Shown: positions 1 through 6,012, numbered from the stretch's first letter. The stretch is DNA of 8,571 nt from Gammaproteobacteria bacterium (GCA_007570945.1 RKSH01000058.1:1-8571), one strand, 5' to 3'. A program made the numbers and translations. Notes: generated from the sequence alone by a model not told the origin.

Positions 1-346
1 GCGCCTTCAGGGCGCGCACCGCCGAGTCGCGGCCGGGGCCGGGGCCCTTGATGCTGACCTCAATGCTCTGCATGCCCATTTCCATGGCGGTGCGGCCGCA
101 GTTCTCCGCCGCCACCTGGGCCGCGAACGGGGTGCTCTTGCGCGAGCCCTTGAAGCCGGCGCCGCCGGCGGTGGCCCAGGCCAGGGCGTTGCCGTGGCGG
201 TCGGTGATGGTGATGATGGTGTTGCTGAACGAGGCGTGCACGTGGGCGATGCCTTCGGTGACATGCCGGCGCTTGGCGCGGGCGCGGGCCTTGCGGCCGG
301 GGGCCGGGCGCGCCTGCGGGCGGACGTTCTTGGCGGGTTTGGCCAT
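1..346 (-). CDS. rpsK: Small-subunit ribosomal protein S11, 3' end cut by window edge
   Basis: S11 sits on the platform of the 30S subunit, near the mRNA exit region and the E site, and contacts 16S rRNA. About 115 residues are visible and the C-terminus lies beyond the left edge. Diagnostic stretches are HVHASFSNTIITITDR (residues ~35-50), GNALAWATAGGAGFKGSRKS, STPFAAQVAAE and the glycine/proline motif KGPGPGRDSAVRAL near the cut. The ATG overlaps the rpsM stop by one base (TAATG), so translation is probably coupled to S13; only a weak purine run (AAGAAG) lies upstream. The N-terminus before the conserved RHVTEGIAH segment is about 12 residues longer than in E. coli S11 and rich in Arg, Lys, Ala and Pro. 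Identity is certain from sequence similarity; the true length is unknown. Confidence 0.97.
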   Translation of the reverse strand, partial: MAKPAKNVRPQARPAPGRKARARAKRRHVTEGIAHVHASFSNTIITITDRHGNALAWATAGGAGFKGSRKSTPFAAQVAAENCGRTAMEMGMQSIEVSIKGPGPGRDSAVRALKA

Positions 347-705
347 TATTTCTTCTTGATGAGGCGGCGCGGGCCCTTGCGGGTGCGGGCGTTGGTGGAG
401 GTGCGCTGGCCGCGCACCGGCAGGCCGCGGCGGTGGCGCAGGCCGCGGTAGACGCCCATGTCCATCAGCCGTTTGATGCTAAGCGCGACCTCGCGGCGCA
501 AATCGCCCTCCACGCGGAAGTTGTTCAACTCGGCGCGCAACTTCTCGGCGTCGCCCTCGCTCAGGTCGCGCACCTTGGTGGTGTGCCTGACGCCGACGCT
601 GTCGCAGATGCGCCGCGCCGAGATGCGGCCGACGCCGTAAATCGCGGTGAGCGCGATGTCAATGTGCTTGTGGTTCGGCAGGTTAATGCCGGCGATGCGG
701 GCCAC
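346..705 (-). CDS. rpsM: Small-subunit ribosomal protein S13
   Basis: S13 is in the head of the 30S subunit. It touches the P-site tRNA through its basic C-terminal tail and forms intersubunit bridges with 23S rRNA and L5. The product is 119 residues, about the usual length. It opens MARIAGINLPNHKHI, has the helix-turn-helix-like GVGRISARRIC segment (~25-35), the RREVALSIKRLMDMG helix, and RGLRHRRGLPVRGQRTSTNARTRKG before a lysine-rich end. The start is GTG, the only start that gives the conserved N-terminus. A GGAG lies upstream with an 11-nt spacer, longer than ideal. It is the first gene of the alpha unit, preceded by a 119-nt gap with a candidate promoter, and its stop overlaps the rpsK start by one base. 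Confidence 0.97.
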   Translation of the reverse strand: MARIAGINLPNHKHIDIALTAIYGVGRISARRICDSVGVRHTTKVRDLSEGDAEKLRAELNNFRVEGDLRREVALSIKRLMDMGVYRGLRHRRGLPVRGQRTSTNARTRKGPRRLIKKK

Positions 706-744
706 GGTTCAGGACGCTCCGGTTGCGGTGGAAAAAGGCGCTGA

Positions 745-773
745 ATAATACGCGCAAACGGCCGGCGGCGCAA
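745..773 (-). promoter_or_regulatory. Candidate sigma70-type promoter for the alpha unit (rpsM-rpsK...)
   Basis: On the minus strand, TTGCGC (773 to 768) and TATTAT (750 to 745) are separated by exactly 17 nt. The -10 box matches the consensus at 5 of 6 positions and the -35 box at 3 of 6. This is a rare A/T-rich hexamer in a very G+C-rich region, at the place where E. coli starts its alpha operon. The start site would be near 738-739, leaving a leader of only about 33 nt before the rpsM GTG. The call rests on motif, spacing and position; there is no expression evidence. Confidence 0.6.
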
Positions 774-793
774 GCGCCGAAATCGGCGCCGCC
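764..793 (-). repeat. Overlapping GC-rich inverted repeats with alternative pairings
   Basis: Three pairings use the same bases. GCGCCGA/TCGGCGC at 774-780 and 783-789 is a perfect 7-bp repeat with a 2-nt centre; as RNA it would be a 6-bp stem with a tetraloop. GGCGGCGC/GCGCCGCC at 764-771 and 786-793 is a perfect 8-bp repeat with a 14-nt centre. CGGCGC/GCGCCG at 766-771 and 774-779 has a 2-nt centre. The first and third compete for bases 774-779, and the second and third for 766-771. The promoter -35 box (768-773) lies inside the set. No U-run follows, so terminator function is doubtful. It may affect readthrough from spc into alpha, or be chance in GC-rich DNA. Confidence 0.5.
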
Positions 794-795
794 TG

Positions 796-808
796 CAACT
801 TGAAGTTG
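796..808 (-). repeat. Short inverted repeat downstream of rpmJ
   Basis: CAACTT (796-801) and AAGTTG (803-808) are perfect inverted copies around one base, about 17 nt past the rpmJ stop. As RNA the middle pairs would open into a loop, leaving a weak 4-bp stem. It could help protect the 3' end of a spc transcript, but no U-run follows. The sequence fact is clear and the function is a guess. Confidence 0.3.
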
Positions 809-824
809 GCCCTCACCCCCGGCC

Positions 825-938
825 TCAGCCTTGGCGCTGGCGGTGGCGGGGGTCGGTGCAAATCACCCGCACCACGCGGTTGCGGCGGATGATTTTGCAG
901 TTGCGGCAGAGTTTTTTCACCGAGGCGCGGACTTTCAT
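825..938 (-). CDS. rpmJ: Large-subunit ribosomal protein L36, zinc-ribbon type
   Basis: L36 is the smallest 50S protein and helps fold 23S rRNA near the base of the L7/L12 stalk region. The product has 37 residues: it starts MKVRASVKKLCRNCK and ends DPRHRQRQG. The zinc ligands of the C+ form are all present: Cys11, Cys14, Cys27 and His32. The start has a good Shine-Dalgarno (GGAG at 949-946, 7-nt spacer) in the 19-nt gap after secY. Position directly after secY and before rpsM, with no infA or adk, is the gammaproteobacterial arrangement. It is the last gene before the 119-nt gap. A cell keeping this zinc form may also carry a zinc-free paralogue elsewhere; none is in this window. Confidence 0.96.
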   Translation of the reverse strand: MKVRASVKKLCRNCKIIRRNRVVRVICTDPRHRQRQG

Positions 939-957
939 GGGTTTTCTCCGTCGGGTT

Positions 958-2298
958 TCAGGGGCGCAGGCCCAGCCCGCCGGTGAGGGTGGACTTGCGC
1001 ATTAAACTTTCATACTGGCGCGACATCAGATAGGACTGGATTTGCCCCATCATGTCCATCATCACCACCACGATAATCAACAGCGAGGTGCCGCCAAAAT
1101 AAAACGGCACATTCCACTTATACAGCAGAAACTCCGGAATCAGGCAGACAAAAGTCAGATACACCGCGCCCACCAGGGTGAGTTTGGACACCACGTTGTC
1201 AATATACTGCGCGGTCTGGGCGCCGGGGCGGATGCCGGGAATGAAAGCGCCGGAGCGCTTCAGGTTGTCGGCGATGTCCCTGGGATTGAACACCAGCGCG
1301 GTGTAGAAAAAACAGAAGAACACAATCATGCCGCCGTACAGCAGCACATAGCCCGGCTGCCCGGGGGCCAGCGCGGTGGCCCAGTCGCGCAACCAGCCCA
1401 TGCCCTCGCCCTGCCCGAACCAGCGGCCCAGACTGGCCGGGAAGAGGATGATGCTGGAGGCGAAGATGGGCGGGATGACGCCGGCCATGTTGAGTTTCAG
1501 CGGCAGGTGGCTGGTCTGCCCGGCCAGCATGCGCCGGCCCTGCTGGCGCTTGGCGTAGTTCACGGTCAGCCGCCGCTGGCCGCGCTCGACAAAAACCACG
1601 AAGCCGGTGACCGCAATCACGCCCACAAACAGCGCCAGCACGCCGAGCGGGCTGAAGGCGCCGGTGCGCGCCAGTTCCAGGGTGCCGGCCACGGCGCCCG
1701 GCAGGCCGGCGACGATGCTGGCGAAAATCAGCAGCGAGATGCCGTTGCCGATGCCGCGCTCGGTGACCTGCTCGCCCAGCCACACTAAAAACATGGTGCC
1801 GGTGGTGAGGGCGGTGACGGCGATAATCTTGAAACCCCAGCCGGTAATCAGCACCACCGGCGCGCCGCCGGCCTGCTGGCCCTCCAGGGCGATGGCGATG
1901 CCGAAAGCCTGAAAGGCGGCCAGCACCACCGTGCCGTAACGGGTGTACTGGGTGATTTTGCGGCGGCCGGCCTCGCCCTCCTTTTTCAACTGTTCAAACT
2001 TCGGCACCACCGCGGTCAGCAACTGCATGATGATGGAGGCCGAGATGTAGGGCATCACGCCAAGGGCCAGCACCGACAGCCGGCTCAGCGCGCCGCCGGA
2101 AAACATGTTGAACACATCCACGATGGAGCCGCGGGTCTGCTCAAACAGCGCGGCCACCGCCTCCGGGTTCACCCCCGGCACCGGCACGTGCGCGCCGATG
2201 CGGAACACCACGAAAGCGCCGAGCACGAACAGGATGCGCTGCCACAACTCGGTCATCTTGCCGAGTCCGCCAAGGCCGCCGGCGCCGGGCAGGGCCAT
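958..2298 (-). CDS. secY: Protein translocase subunit SecY
   Basis: SecY is the channel-forming inner-membrane subunit of the SecYEG translocon. It exports unfolded preproteins with SecA and inserts membrane proteins co-translationally. The 446-residue product (E. coli 443) has ten hydrophobic segments, roughly at 20-40, 73-93, 120-138, 150-172, 184-204, 215-236, 270-290, 315-336, 370-389 and 398-418. The plug segment FNMFSGGALSR is at 63-73. Other hallmarks are GVMPYISASII (80-90), TERGIGNGIS (179-188), the cytosolic VERGQRR loop (~237-243), and FNPRDIADNLKRSGAFIPG leading into GIRPG. Arg357 in GIRPG corresponds to the essential Arg357 of E. coli. The start overlaps the rplO stop by one base (TGATG) and has a strong GGAGG inside the end of rplO. 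Confidence 0.98.
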   Translation of the reverse strand: MALPGAGGLGGLGKMTELWQRILFVLGAFVVFRIGAHVPVPGVNPEAVAALFEQTRGSIVDVFNMFSGGALSRLSVLALGVMPYISASIIMQLLTAVVPKFEQLKKEGEAGRRKITQYTRYGTVVLAAFQAFGIAIALEGQQAGGAPVVLITGWGFKIIAVTALTTGTMFLVWLGEQVTERGIGNGISLLIFASIVAGLPGAVAGTLELARTGAFSPLGVLALFVGVIAVTGFVVFVERGQRRLTVNYAKRQQGRRMLAGQTSHLPLKLNMAGVIPPIFASSIILFPASLGRWFGQGEGMGWLRDWATALAPGQPGYVLLYGGMIVFFCFFYTALVFNPRDIADNLKRSGAFIPGIRPGAQTAQYIDNVVSKLTLVGAVYLTFVCLIPEFLLYKWNVPFYFGGTSLLIIVVVMMDMMGQIQSYLMSRQYESLMRKSTLTGGLGLRP

Positions 2299-2768
2299 CA
2301 GTTGTCCTCCGTGGCGGTACTGGCGCCGACAACGGCGCCGCCGGCCTGTTCAATGGCGGCGCGGGCGCCCTTGCTGGCGGCGATGCCTTTGAGGGTGAGG
2401 GCGCGGCCGAGGCCGGCATCGGCGCCGCCGCCCTTGGCGATGACTTTGGCGCGCTTGGCGTTAGGGCCCAGCAGGCCGGCCTGGCGCAACACTTCCAGGT
2501 CCACCACGGCGGCGTCCAGTTTGGCCAGGTCGCGCAGGCGGATCTCGGTGACCTGGCCGCGGCGGCTGCGAAAGCCGCGCTTCGGCAGGCGCCGCTGCAG
2601 CGGCATCTGGCCGCCCTCAAAGCCCACCTTGTGGTAGCCGCCGGCGCGCGAATGCTGGCCCTTGTGGCCGCGCCCGGCGGTCTTGCCGTTGCCGGAGCCG
2701 GGGCCGCGGCCGACTCGCTTGGCGCCGCGCCGGGCGCCTTTGGCCGGTTTCAGGGTGTTCAGTTTCAT
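2298..2768 (-). CDS. rplO: Large-subunit ribosomal protein L15
   Basis: L15 has a long, glycine- and arginine-rich N-terminal extension that threads through 23S rRNA and helps late 50S assembly. The 156-residue product opens MKLNTLKPAKGAR, then GRGPGSGNGKTAGRGHKG (the signature Gly-rich arm, ~22-39) and FEGGQMPLQRRLPKRGF (~50-66). The globular C-terminal part includes TLKGIAASKGARAAIEQAGG. E. coli L15 has 144 residues; part of the excess is a tail after the final GGA reading VVGASTATEDN. The ATG shares ATGA with the rpmD stop, and GAGG (2779-2776, 7-nt spacer) lies just upstream. The stop overlaps the secY start. Confidence 0.97.
   Translation of the reverse strand: MKLNTLKPAKGARRGAKRVGRGPGSGNGKTAGRGHKGQHSRAGGYHKVGFEGGQMPLQRRLPKRGFRSRRGQVTEIRLRDLAKLDAAVVDLEVLRQAGLLGPNAKRAKVIAKGGGADAGLGRALTLKGIAASKGARAAIEQAGGAVVGASTATEDN
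2306..2310 (-). promoter_or_regulatory. Shine-Dalgarno of secY inside the rplO coding end
   Basis: GGAGG lies 7 nt before the secY ATG, within the last codons of rplO. It is one of the strongest Shine-Dalgarno matches I found in the window. It fixes the secY start at the TGATG junction and suggests secY is not wholly dependent on re-initiation after L15. Confidence 0.75.
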
Positions 2769-2959
2769 GCCGGTTCCTCGCGCAACAGGTAGGCGACTTT
2801 GCGAATCATGCCGCGCACCGCCGGGGTGTCCTCCACCACCACGCTGTGGTGCATGCGGCGCAGGCCGAGGCCGCGCACACAGGCGGCGTGGCTGCGCAGG
2901 CGGCCGTGGACGCTGCGCACCAGGGTCACCCGCACTTTCCCCGGCCCGGCCATGGTCAT
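2765..2959 (-). CDS. rpmD: Large-subunit ribosomal protein L30
   Basis: L30 is a small 50S protein of the solvent side that binds 23S rRNA. The product is 64 residues (E. coli 59). The central RGLGLRRMHHSVVVEDTPA corresponds to the family core LGLRR..H.V..EDTPA, followed by VRGMIRKVAYLL. The start chosen is the ATG in the ATGA overlap with the rpsE stop. A second ATG two codons in (2953) is possible, since the first residues MTMAGPGK are not conserved. No strong Shine-Dalgarno lies upstream, fitting translational coupling to S5. The stop again shares ATGA with rplO. Confidence 0.95.
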   Translation of the reverse strand: MTMAGPGKVRVTLVRSVHGRLRSHAACVRGLGLRRMHHSVVVEDTPAVRGMIRKVAYLLREEPA

Positions 2960-3480
2960 GCGCTGGCCGCCAGGTCGGCGACCTTCTTGCCGCGCTTGGC
3001 GGCGATGTGTTCCGGCGTCGCCACCGAGGCCAGGCCCTGCATGGTGGCGCGCGCCACGTTCACCGGGTTGGTGTTGCCGATGACCTTGGCCAGGACATCG
3101 CGGATGCCGGCGACCTCAAACACCGCGCGCATGGTGCCGCCGGCGATGATGCCGGTGCCCTCCGAGGCCGGGCGCATGACCACGCGCACCGCGCCGTGGC
3201 GGCCGACCATGGGATAGAGCAAGGTGCCGCCGCGGAGGCTGACGCGCACCATGTTGCGGCGCGCGCTTTCCATGGCTTTTTGCACCGCGGCCGGCACCTC
3301 GCGCGCCTTGCCGCGGCCGATGCCGACCCGGCCGCGGCCGTCACCGACCACGCTGAGGGCGGAGAAGCCGAAGATGCGGCCGCCCTTGACCACCTTGGCC
3401 ACGCGGCGCACCTGAATTAAACGCTCCTCCAGATTGGCGTCGCGCTCGCGGCTGTCGTTTCGGTCGTGGGTTGGTCTCAT
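2956..3480 (-). CDS. rpsE: Small-subunit ribosomal protein S5
   Basis: S5 lies at the 30S body/head hinge near the mRNA entry and affects decoding accuracy; its N-terminal loop borders the spectinomycin site. The product is 174 residues (E. coli 167). After a polar N-terminus it has VVKGGRIFGFSALSVVGDG (~33-51), the double-stranded-RNA-binding-like domain and the spectinomycin loop region. GRVGIGRGKAREVPAAVQKA follows. The C-terminal domain contains ASEGTGIIAGGTMRAVFE and GIRDVLAKVIGNTNPVNV. The KGGRIF loop looks wild type, so there is no sign of spectinomycin resistance. The start is set by a GGGAAG close upstream and the 11-nt gap after rplR. The stop overlaps rpmD. Confidence 0.97.
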   Translation of the reverse strand: MRPTHDRNDSRERDANLEERLIQVRRVAKVVKGGRIFGFSALSVVGDGRGRVGIGRGKAREVPAAVQKAMESARRNMVRVSLRGGTLLYPMVGRHGAVRVVMRPASEGTGIIAGGTMRAVFEVAGIRDVLAKVIGNTNPVNVARATMQGLASVATPEHIAAKRGKKVADLAASA

Positions 3481-3491
3481 AATCTTCCCGC

Positions 3492-3845
3492 TTAGAAAGT
3501 GAGGCCGCCCTCGCGCGCGGCCTCGGCCAGGGCCTTGATGCGGCCGTGGTAACGGAAGCCGGAGCGGTCAAAGGCGACACGTTCAATGCCGGCGGCGACG
3601 GCGCGCTCGGCGATGCGTTTGCCCACCGCGCGCGCGGCGTCCAGGTTGCCGCCGTTTTTCAACTCTTTGCGCAACCCGGCCTCCACCGTGGAGGCGCTGG
3701 CCAGCACCGCGGCGCCGGGCGCGATGAGTTGGGCGTGGATGTGGCGCGGGCTGCGGAACACGCACAGGCGGTGCGCCCCGGCGGCGCTGATGCGGGCGCG
3801 GGTTTTGCGGGCGCGGCGCAGGCGCGCGGTTTTGCGGGCGCTCAT
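3492..3845 (-). CDS. rplR: Large-subunit ribosomal protein L18
   Basis: L18 binds 5S rRNA together with L5 and carries it into the central protuberance of the 50S subunit. The 117-residue product matches the E. coli length. Its N-terminus is an arginine-rich rRNA-binding arm (MSARKTARLRRARKTRAR). The domain then contains RLCVFRSPRHIHAQLIAP, ASTVEAGLRKELKNGGN and, at the end, VAFDRSGFRYHGRIKALA with AAREGGLTF. The ATG overlaps the rplF stop by one base (TAATG); only a weak purine run precedes it. Confidence 0.97.
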   Translation of the reverse strand: MSARKTARLRRARKTRARISAAGAHRLCVFRSPRHIHAQLIAPGAAVLASASTVEAGLRKELKNGGNLDAARAVGKRIAERAVAAGIERVAFDRSGFRYHGRIKALAEAAREGGLTF

Positions 3846-4378
3846 TATTTTTTCTTCGCCTGTTTTCTGAGCACGCGCTCGTCGCTGTAGCGCACGCCCT
3901 TGCCTTTGTAGGGTTCCGGCGGGCGGTGGCGGCGAATCTCGGCCGCGGTCTGCCCGACTTTTTGCTTGTCGGCGCCGCGCACCACGATTTCGTTCTGCGC
4001 CGGGGTTTCAATGGTGACGCCGGCCGGCGCCTCATACACCACCGGATGCGAGAAGCCGAGGGTGAGGCTGAGCTTGCCCCCCTGCATCTGCGCGCGGTAG
4101 CCGACGCCGGTAATCATCAGCCGCCGCTCAAAACCGGCGGTCACGCCGTGCACCATGTTGTGCACCAGGGCGCGGGTGGTGCCGGCCATGGCGCGCGCCT
4201 CGGCGCTCTCGTCCAGCGCGGCGAAAGTGAGGCGGTCCTCCTCCTGCGCCACGCCCACCAGCGGGTGGGTGGCGAGGGACAGGCTGCCCTTGGGGCCCTT
4301 GGCGGTGAACTCGCCGTCGCCGATGCGCACCTCGGCGGCGGCGGGGATGGTGACCGGGTTGCTGGCGATGCGGGACAT
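3845..4378 (-). CDS. rplF: Large-subunit ribosomal protein L6
   Basis: L6 sits near the GTPase-associated centre, by the sarcin-ricin loop and the stalk base, and is needed for late 50S assembly. The 177 residues equal the E. coli length. It has two similar domains. The N-terminal one begins MSRIASNPVTIP and includes the FTAKGPKGSLS strand pair. The C-terminal one includes MITGVGYRAQMQGGKLSLTLGFSHPV and the signature RRPEPYKGKGVRY region (here RHRPPEPYKGKGVRYSDE, ~150-167). The tail KQAKKK is basic. There is a 10-nt gap after rpsH with no clear Shine-Dalgarno (only an A-rich CGAA before the ATG), so coupling to S8 translation is likely. Confidence 0.97.
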   Translation of the reverse strand: MSRIASNPVTIPAAAEVRIGDGEFTAKGPKGSLSLATHPLVGVAQEEDRLTFAALDESAEARAMAGTTRALVHNMVHGVTAGFERRLMITGVGYRAQMQGGKLSLTLGFSHPVVYEAPAGVTIETPAQNEIVVRGADKQKVGQTAAEIRRHRPPEPYKGKGVRYSDERVLRKQAKKK

Positions 4379-4388
4379 TTCGAAACCG

Positions 4389-4784
4389 TCACTGCACCTT
4401 GCACAGCACTTCGCCGCCGATGCCTTTGCGGCGGGCGGCGCCGCCGGTCATGATGCCGCTGGAGGTGGAGATGATGGCGGTGCCCATGCCGCCAATCACG
4501 GTGGGCAACTCGTCGCGGCCCACAAACACCCGCCGCCCCGGGCGGCTGACCCGCTGCAGCGAGTCAATGACCGGCCGCCCGTCATGGTACTTAAGTTGGA
4601 TGTCCAGGGTGCGGCGCGCGCCGTCGGCGGCGACGCTGTAGTCCAGAATGTAGCCCTCGTCCCTCAGCACGCGGGCGATGGATTCTTTGAGATTTGATGC
4701 CGGCATGGCCACCCACGGCTTGCGGCGCAGCAACGCGTTGCGGATGCGGGTCAGCATGTCGGCGACGGGGTCGGTCATGGTCAT
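4389..4784 (-). CDS. rpsH: Small-subunit ribosomal protein S8
   Basis: S8 is a primary binder of 16S rRNA (helix 21) that nucleates the central domain; in E. coli it also represses the spc operon. The product is 131 residues (E. coli 130). It starts MTMTDPVADMLTRIRNA, parallel to E. coli MSMQDPIADMLTRIRN, which selects this ATG over the one two codons later (4778). Other motifs are LQRVSRPGRRVFV, DELPTVIGGMGTAIIST and the C-terminal rRNA-binding signature STSSGIMTGGAARRKGIGGE. The GAGGA Shine-Dalgarno spans the rpsN stop. Longer upstream in-frame reading is only spill-over into rpsN. Confidence 0.97.
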   Translation of the reverse strand: MTMTDPVADMLTRIRNALLRRKPWVAMPASNLKESIARVLRDEGYILDYSVAADGARRTLDIQLKYHDGRPVIDSLQRVSRPGRRVFVGRDELPTVIGGMGTAIISTSSGIMTGGAARRKGIGGEVLCKVQ

Positions 4785-4791
4785 GGCGCCG

Positions 4792-4796
4792 TCCTC
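4792..4796 (-). promoter_or_regulatory. Shine-Dalgarno of rpsH overlapping the rpsN stop codon
   Basis: GAGGA begins inside the TGA stop of rpsN and ends 7 nt before the rpsH ATG at 4784. The spacing suits 4784 and is longer for the alternative ATG at 4778. It supports the start chosen and ties S8 initiation to S14 termination. Confidence 0.7.
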
Positions 4797-5103
4797 ACCA
4801 ACTGGCCTTGACCACGCCCGGCGCCTCGCCGCACATGATGACTTCGCGCAGTTTGTTGCGCGCCAGGCCGAACTTGCGGTAGTAGCCGCGCGGCCGGCCG
4901 CTGGCATGGCAGCGGTTGCGCTGGCGCGAGCGGCTTGAGTCGCGCGGCAGTTGCTGCAGTTGCAGCATGGCGTCGCGCACGTGCTGGTCCTCGCCCCCGC
5001 CCGGTTTTTTCAACTGCAACAGCAGCGCGGCGCGCTTGGCGCGGTAGCGCGCGGCCAGGCGGCGGCGTTTTTTCTCGCGGGCGATCATGGATTTTTTTGC
5101 CAC
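4795..5103 (-). CDS. rpsN: Small-subunit ribosomal protein S14, long zinc-free form
   Basis: S14 is in the 30S head beside S3, S10 and S19. The 102-residue product is the long form found in many proteobacteria (E. coli 101). It begins MAKKSMIAREKKR and ends in the conserved LPRDSSRSRQRNRC...GRPRGYYRKFGLARNKLRE and APGVVKASW. It lacks the paired CxxC zinc ligands of the short form, so no zinc is expected. The start is GTG: it is the codon giving the family N-terminus and has GAGG (5114-5111) 7 nt upstream. A run of seven A (minus strand) occupies codons 2-4. It lies 18 nt after rplE and 10 nt before rpsH. Confidence 0.97.
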   Translation of the reverse strand: MAKKSMIAREKKRRRLAARYRAKRAALLLQLKKPGGGEDQHVRDAMLQLQQLPRDSSRSRQRNRCHASGRPRGYYRKFGLARNKLREVIMCGEAPGVVKASW

Positions 5104-5121
5104 TGGCTTGCCTCGTTTGCC

Positions 5122-5667
5122 TTAGCTTTGCTTGCGGATGGGAAAATTAAACGCGCGCAACAGGGCGCGGGCATGGTCGTCGCCGCGCGCCGAGGTGGTG
5201 ATGGTCACATCCAGGCCGCGGGTGGCGTCCACGTTGTCGTAGTCAATCTCGGGAAAGATGATTTGTTCCTGCACGCCGAAGGAATAGTTGCCGCGGCCGT
5301 CAAAGGAGCGCGCCGGCAGGCCGCGAAAATCGCGCATGCGCGGAATGGCCACGCTCACCAGCCGGTCGAGAAACTCGTACATCCGCCGGCGGCGCAGCGT
5401 CACCTTGCAGCCGATGGGCCAGCCTTCGCGGATTTTGAACGCGGCCACCGACTTGCGCGCCTTGGTCACCACCGCCTTCTGGCCGGAGATTTTGGCCAAC
5501 TCGGCGGCGGCGTTGTCCAGCGCCTTCTTGTCGGCCACCGCCTCGCCAAGCCCCATGTTGAGGGTGATCTTGGTGATGCGCGGCACCGCCATGGGGTTGC
5601 TGAGGGACAGTTCCCGGCTGAGTTGGGGAACCACCACGTCGCGGTAATGTTGTTCCATTCTTGCCAT
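5122..5667 (-). CDS. rplE: Large-subunit ribosomal protein L5
   Basis: L5 binds 5S rRNA, sits in the central protuberance, contacts P-site tRNA and bridges to S13 in the small subunit. The product has 181 residues (E. coli 179). Motifs in order are VPRITKITLNMGLGEAVADK (~28-47), KISGQKAVVTKARKSVAAFK, EGWPIGCKVTLR, YEFLDRLVSVAIPRMRDFRG, FDGRGNYSFGVQEQIIFPEI and GLDVTITTSA. The start MARMEQHYRD parallels E. coli MAKLHDYYKD, preferred over the ATG three codons later. The gap after rplX is only 4 nt (TAA AACC ATG), with a weak Shine-Dalgarno. In E. coli this junction contains the S8 repressor site; I cannot identify one here by eye. Confidence 0.97.
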   Translation of the reverse strand: MARMEQHYRDVVVPQLSRELSLSNPMAVPRITKITLNMGLGEAVADKKALDNAAAELAKISGQKAVVTKARKSVAAFKIREGWPIGCKVTLRRRRMYEFLDRLVSVAIPRMRDFRGLPARSFDGRGNYSFGVQEQIIFPEIDYDNVDATRGLDVTITTSARGDDHARALLRAFNFPIRKQS

Positions 5668-5671
5668 GGTT

Positions 5672-5998
5672 TTATTTTGCCAGGTCCAGGACCTCGCCGT
5701 CGGATTTGAAGTAGCGCACCTTGCGGCCGTCCTCCAGGGTGCGGACGCCGATGCGCCCGCCGCGGCCGGTGCGCGGATTGTAGGGGCAAAGGTTGGACAG
5801 ATGCACCGGCGCCTCTTTCTCGATGATGCCGCCGGTTTCGTTTTTGTTGGGGTTGGGGCGCACGTGCTTTTTCACCAGGTTGACGTTGTCCACCAGCGCG
5901 CGCTGGCCGAGCAGGCGCAGCACCTTGCCGCGCTTGCCGCGGTCGCGGCCGGCCAGCACCACCACCTCGTCGCCCACCTTGATTCTGCGCATCGCCAT
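5672..5998 (-). CDS. rplX: Large-subunit ribosomal protein L24
   Basis: L24 is one of the two initiators of 50S assembly and lies at the mouth of the peptide exit tunnel. The 108-residue product (E. coli 104) has a KOW motif near the N-terminus (KVGDEVVVLAGRDRGKRGKV, ~7-26). It continues with NLVKKHVRPNPNKNETGGI, the family hallmark IEKEAPVHLSNL, and RKVRYFKSDGEV near the end. Two ATGs two codons apart are available (5998 and 5992). I chose 5998 because it shortens the gap to rplN to 14 nt and gives MAMRRIKVGD, close in length to E. coli. The Shine-Dalgarno is a weak GGGCGG-like run. Confidence 0.95.
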   Translation of the reverse strand: MAMRRIKVGDEVVVLAGRDRGKRGKVLRLLGQRALVDNVNLVKKHVRPNPNKNETGGIIEKEAPVHLSNLCPYNPRTGRGGRIGVRTLEDGRKVRYFKSDGEVLDLAK

Positions 5999-6012
5999 CG
6001 CCGCCGCCCGCG

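Larger units (their letters stand above)
706..824 (-). other. Intergenic gap between rpmJ and rpsM (spc/alpha boundary)
   Basis: This 119-nt gap is the only sizeable non-coding stretch in the window. Read on the minus strand it holds, in order, a small imperfect hairpin just after the rpmJ stop, a set of overlapping GC-rich inverted repeats, a candidate sigma70 promoter, a pyrimidine run and the GGAG ahead of rpsM. In E. coli the same position carries the alpha-operon promoter and the S4-responsive leader. No ATG-initiated small ORF was seen. I found no U-run after any of the hairpins, so no classical intrinsic terminator. Confidence 0.8.

Noticed and set aside
764..793. Intrinsic terminator for the spc unit
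   Set aside because: The GC-rich stems are present but no U-run follows on the minus strand (sequence continues GGCCGTTTGCGCG), nor on the plus strand.
1486..1510. Possible composition break within secY suggesting transfer
   Set aside because: Base and codon use look the same as in neighbouring genes, and the SecY sequence is continuous and complete.
2662..3420. Long plus-strand open frames, for example 2662-3420, 4951-5709, 1042-1788 and 6725-7561
   Set aside because: They lie opposite conserved ribosomal genes or secY. High G+C and G/C at third positions removes stops in antisense frames, and the products are low-complexity Ala/His/Arg/Gly strings with no recognised motif.
5092..5098. Run of seven A (minus strand) at codons 2-4 of rpsN as a programmed frameshift site
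   Set aside because: The S14 frame is intact through the run, there is no out-of-frame partner ORF of interest, and Lys codons near the start are normal for S14.
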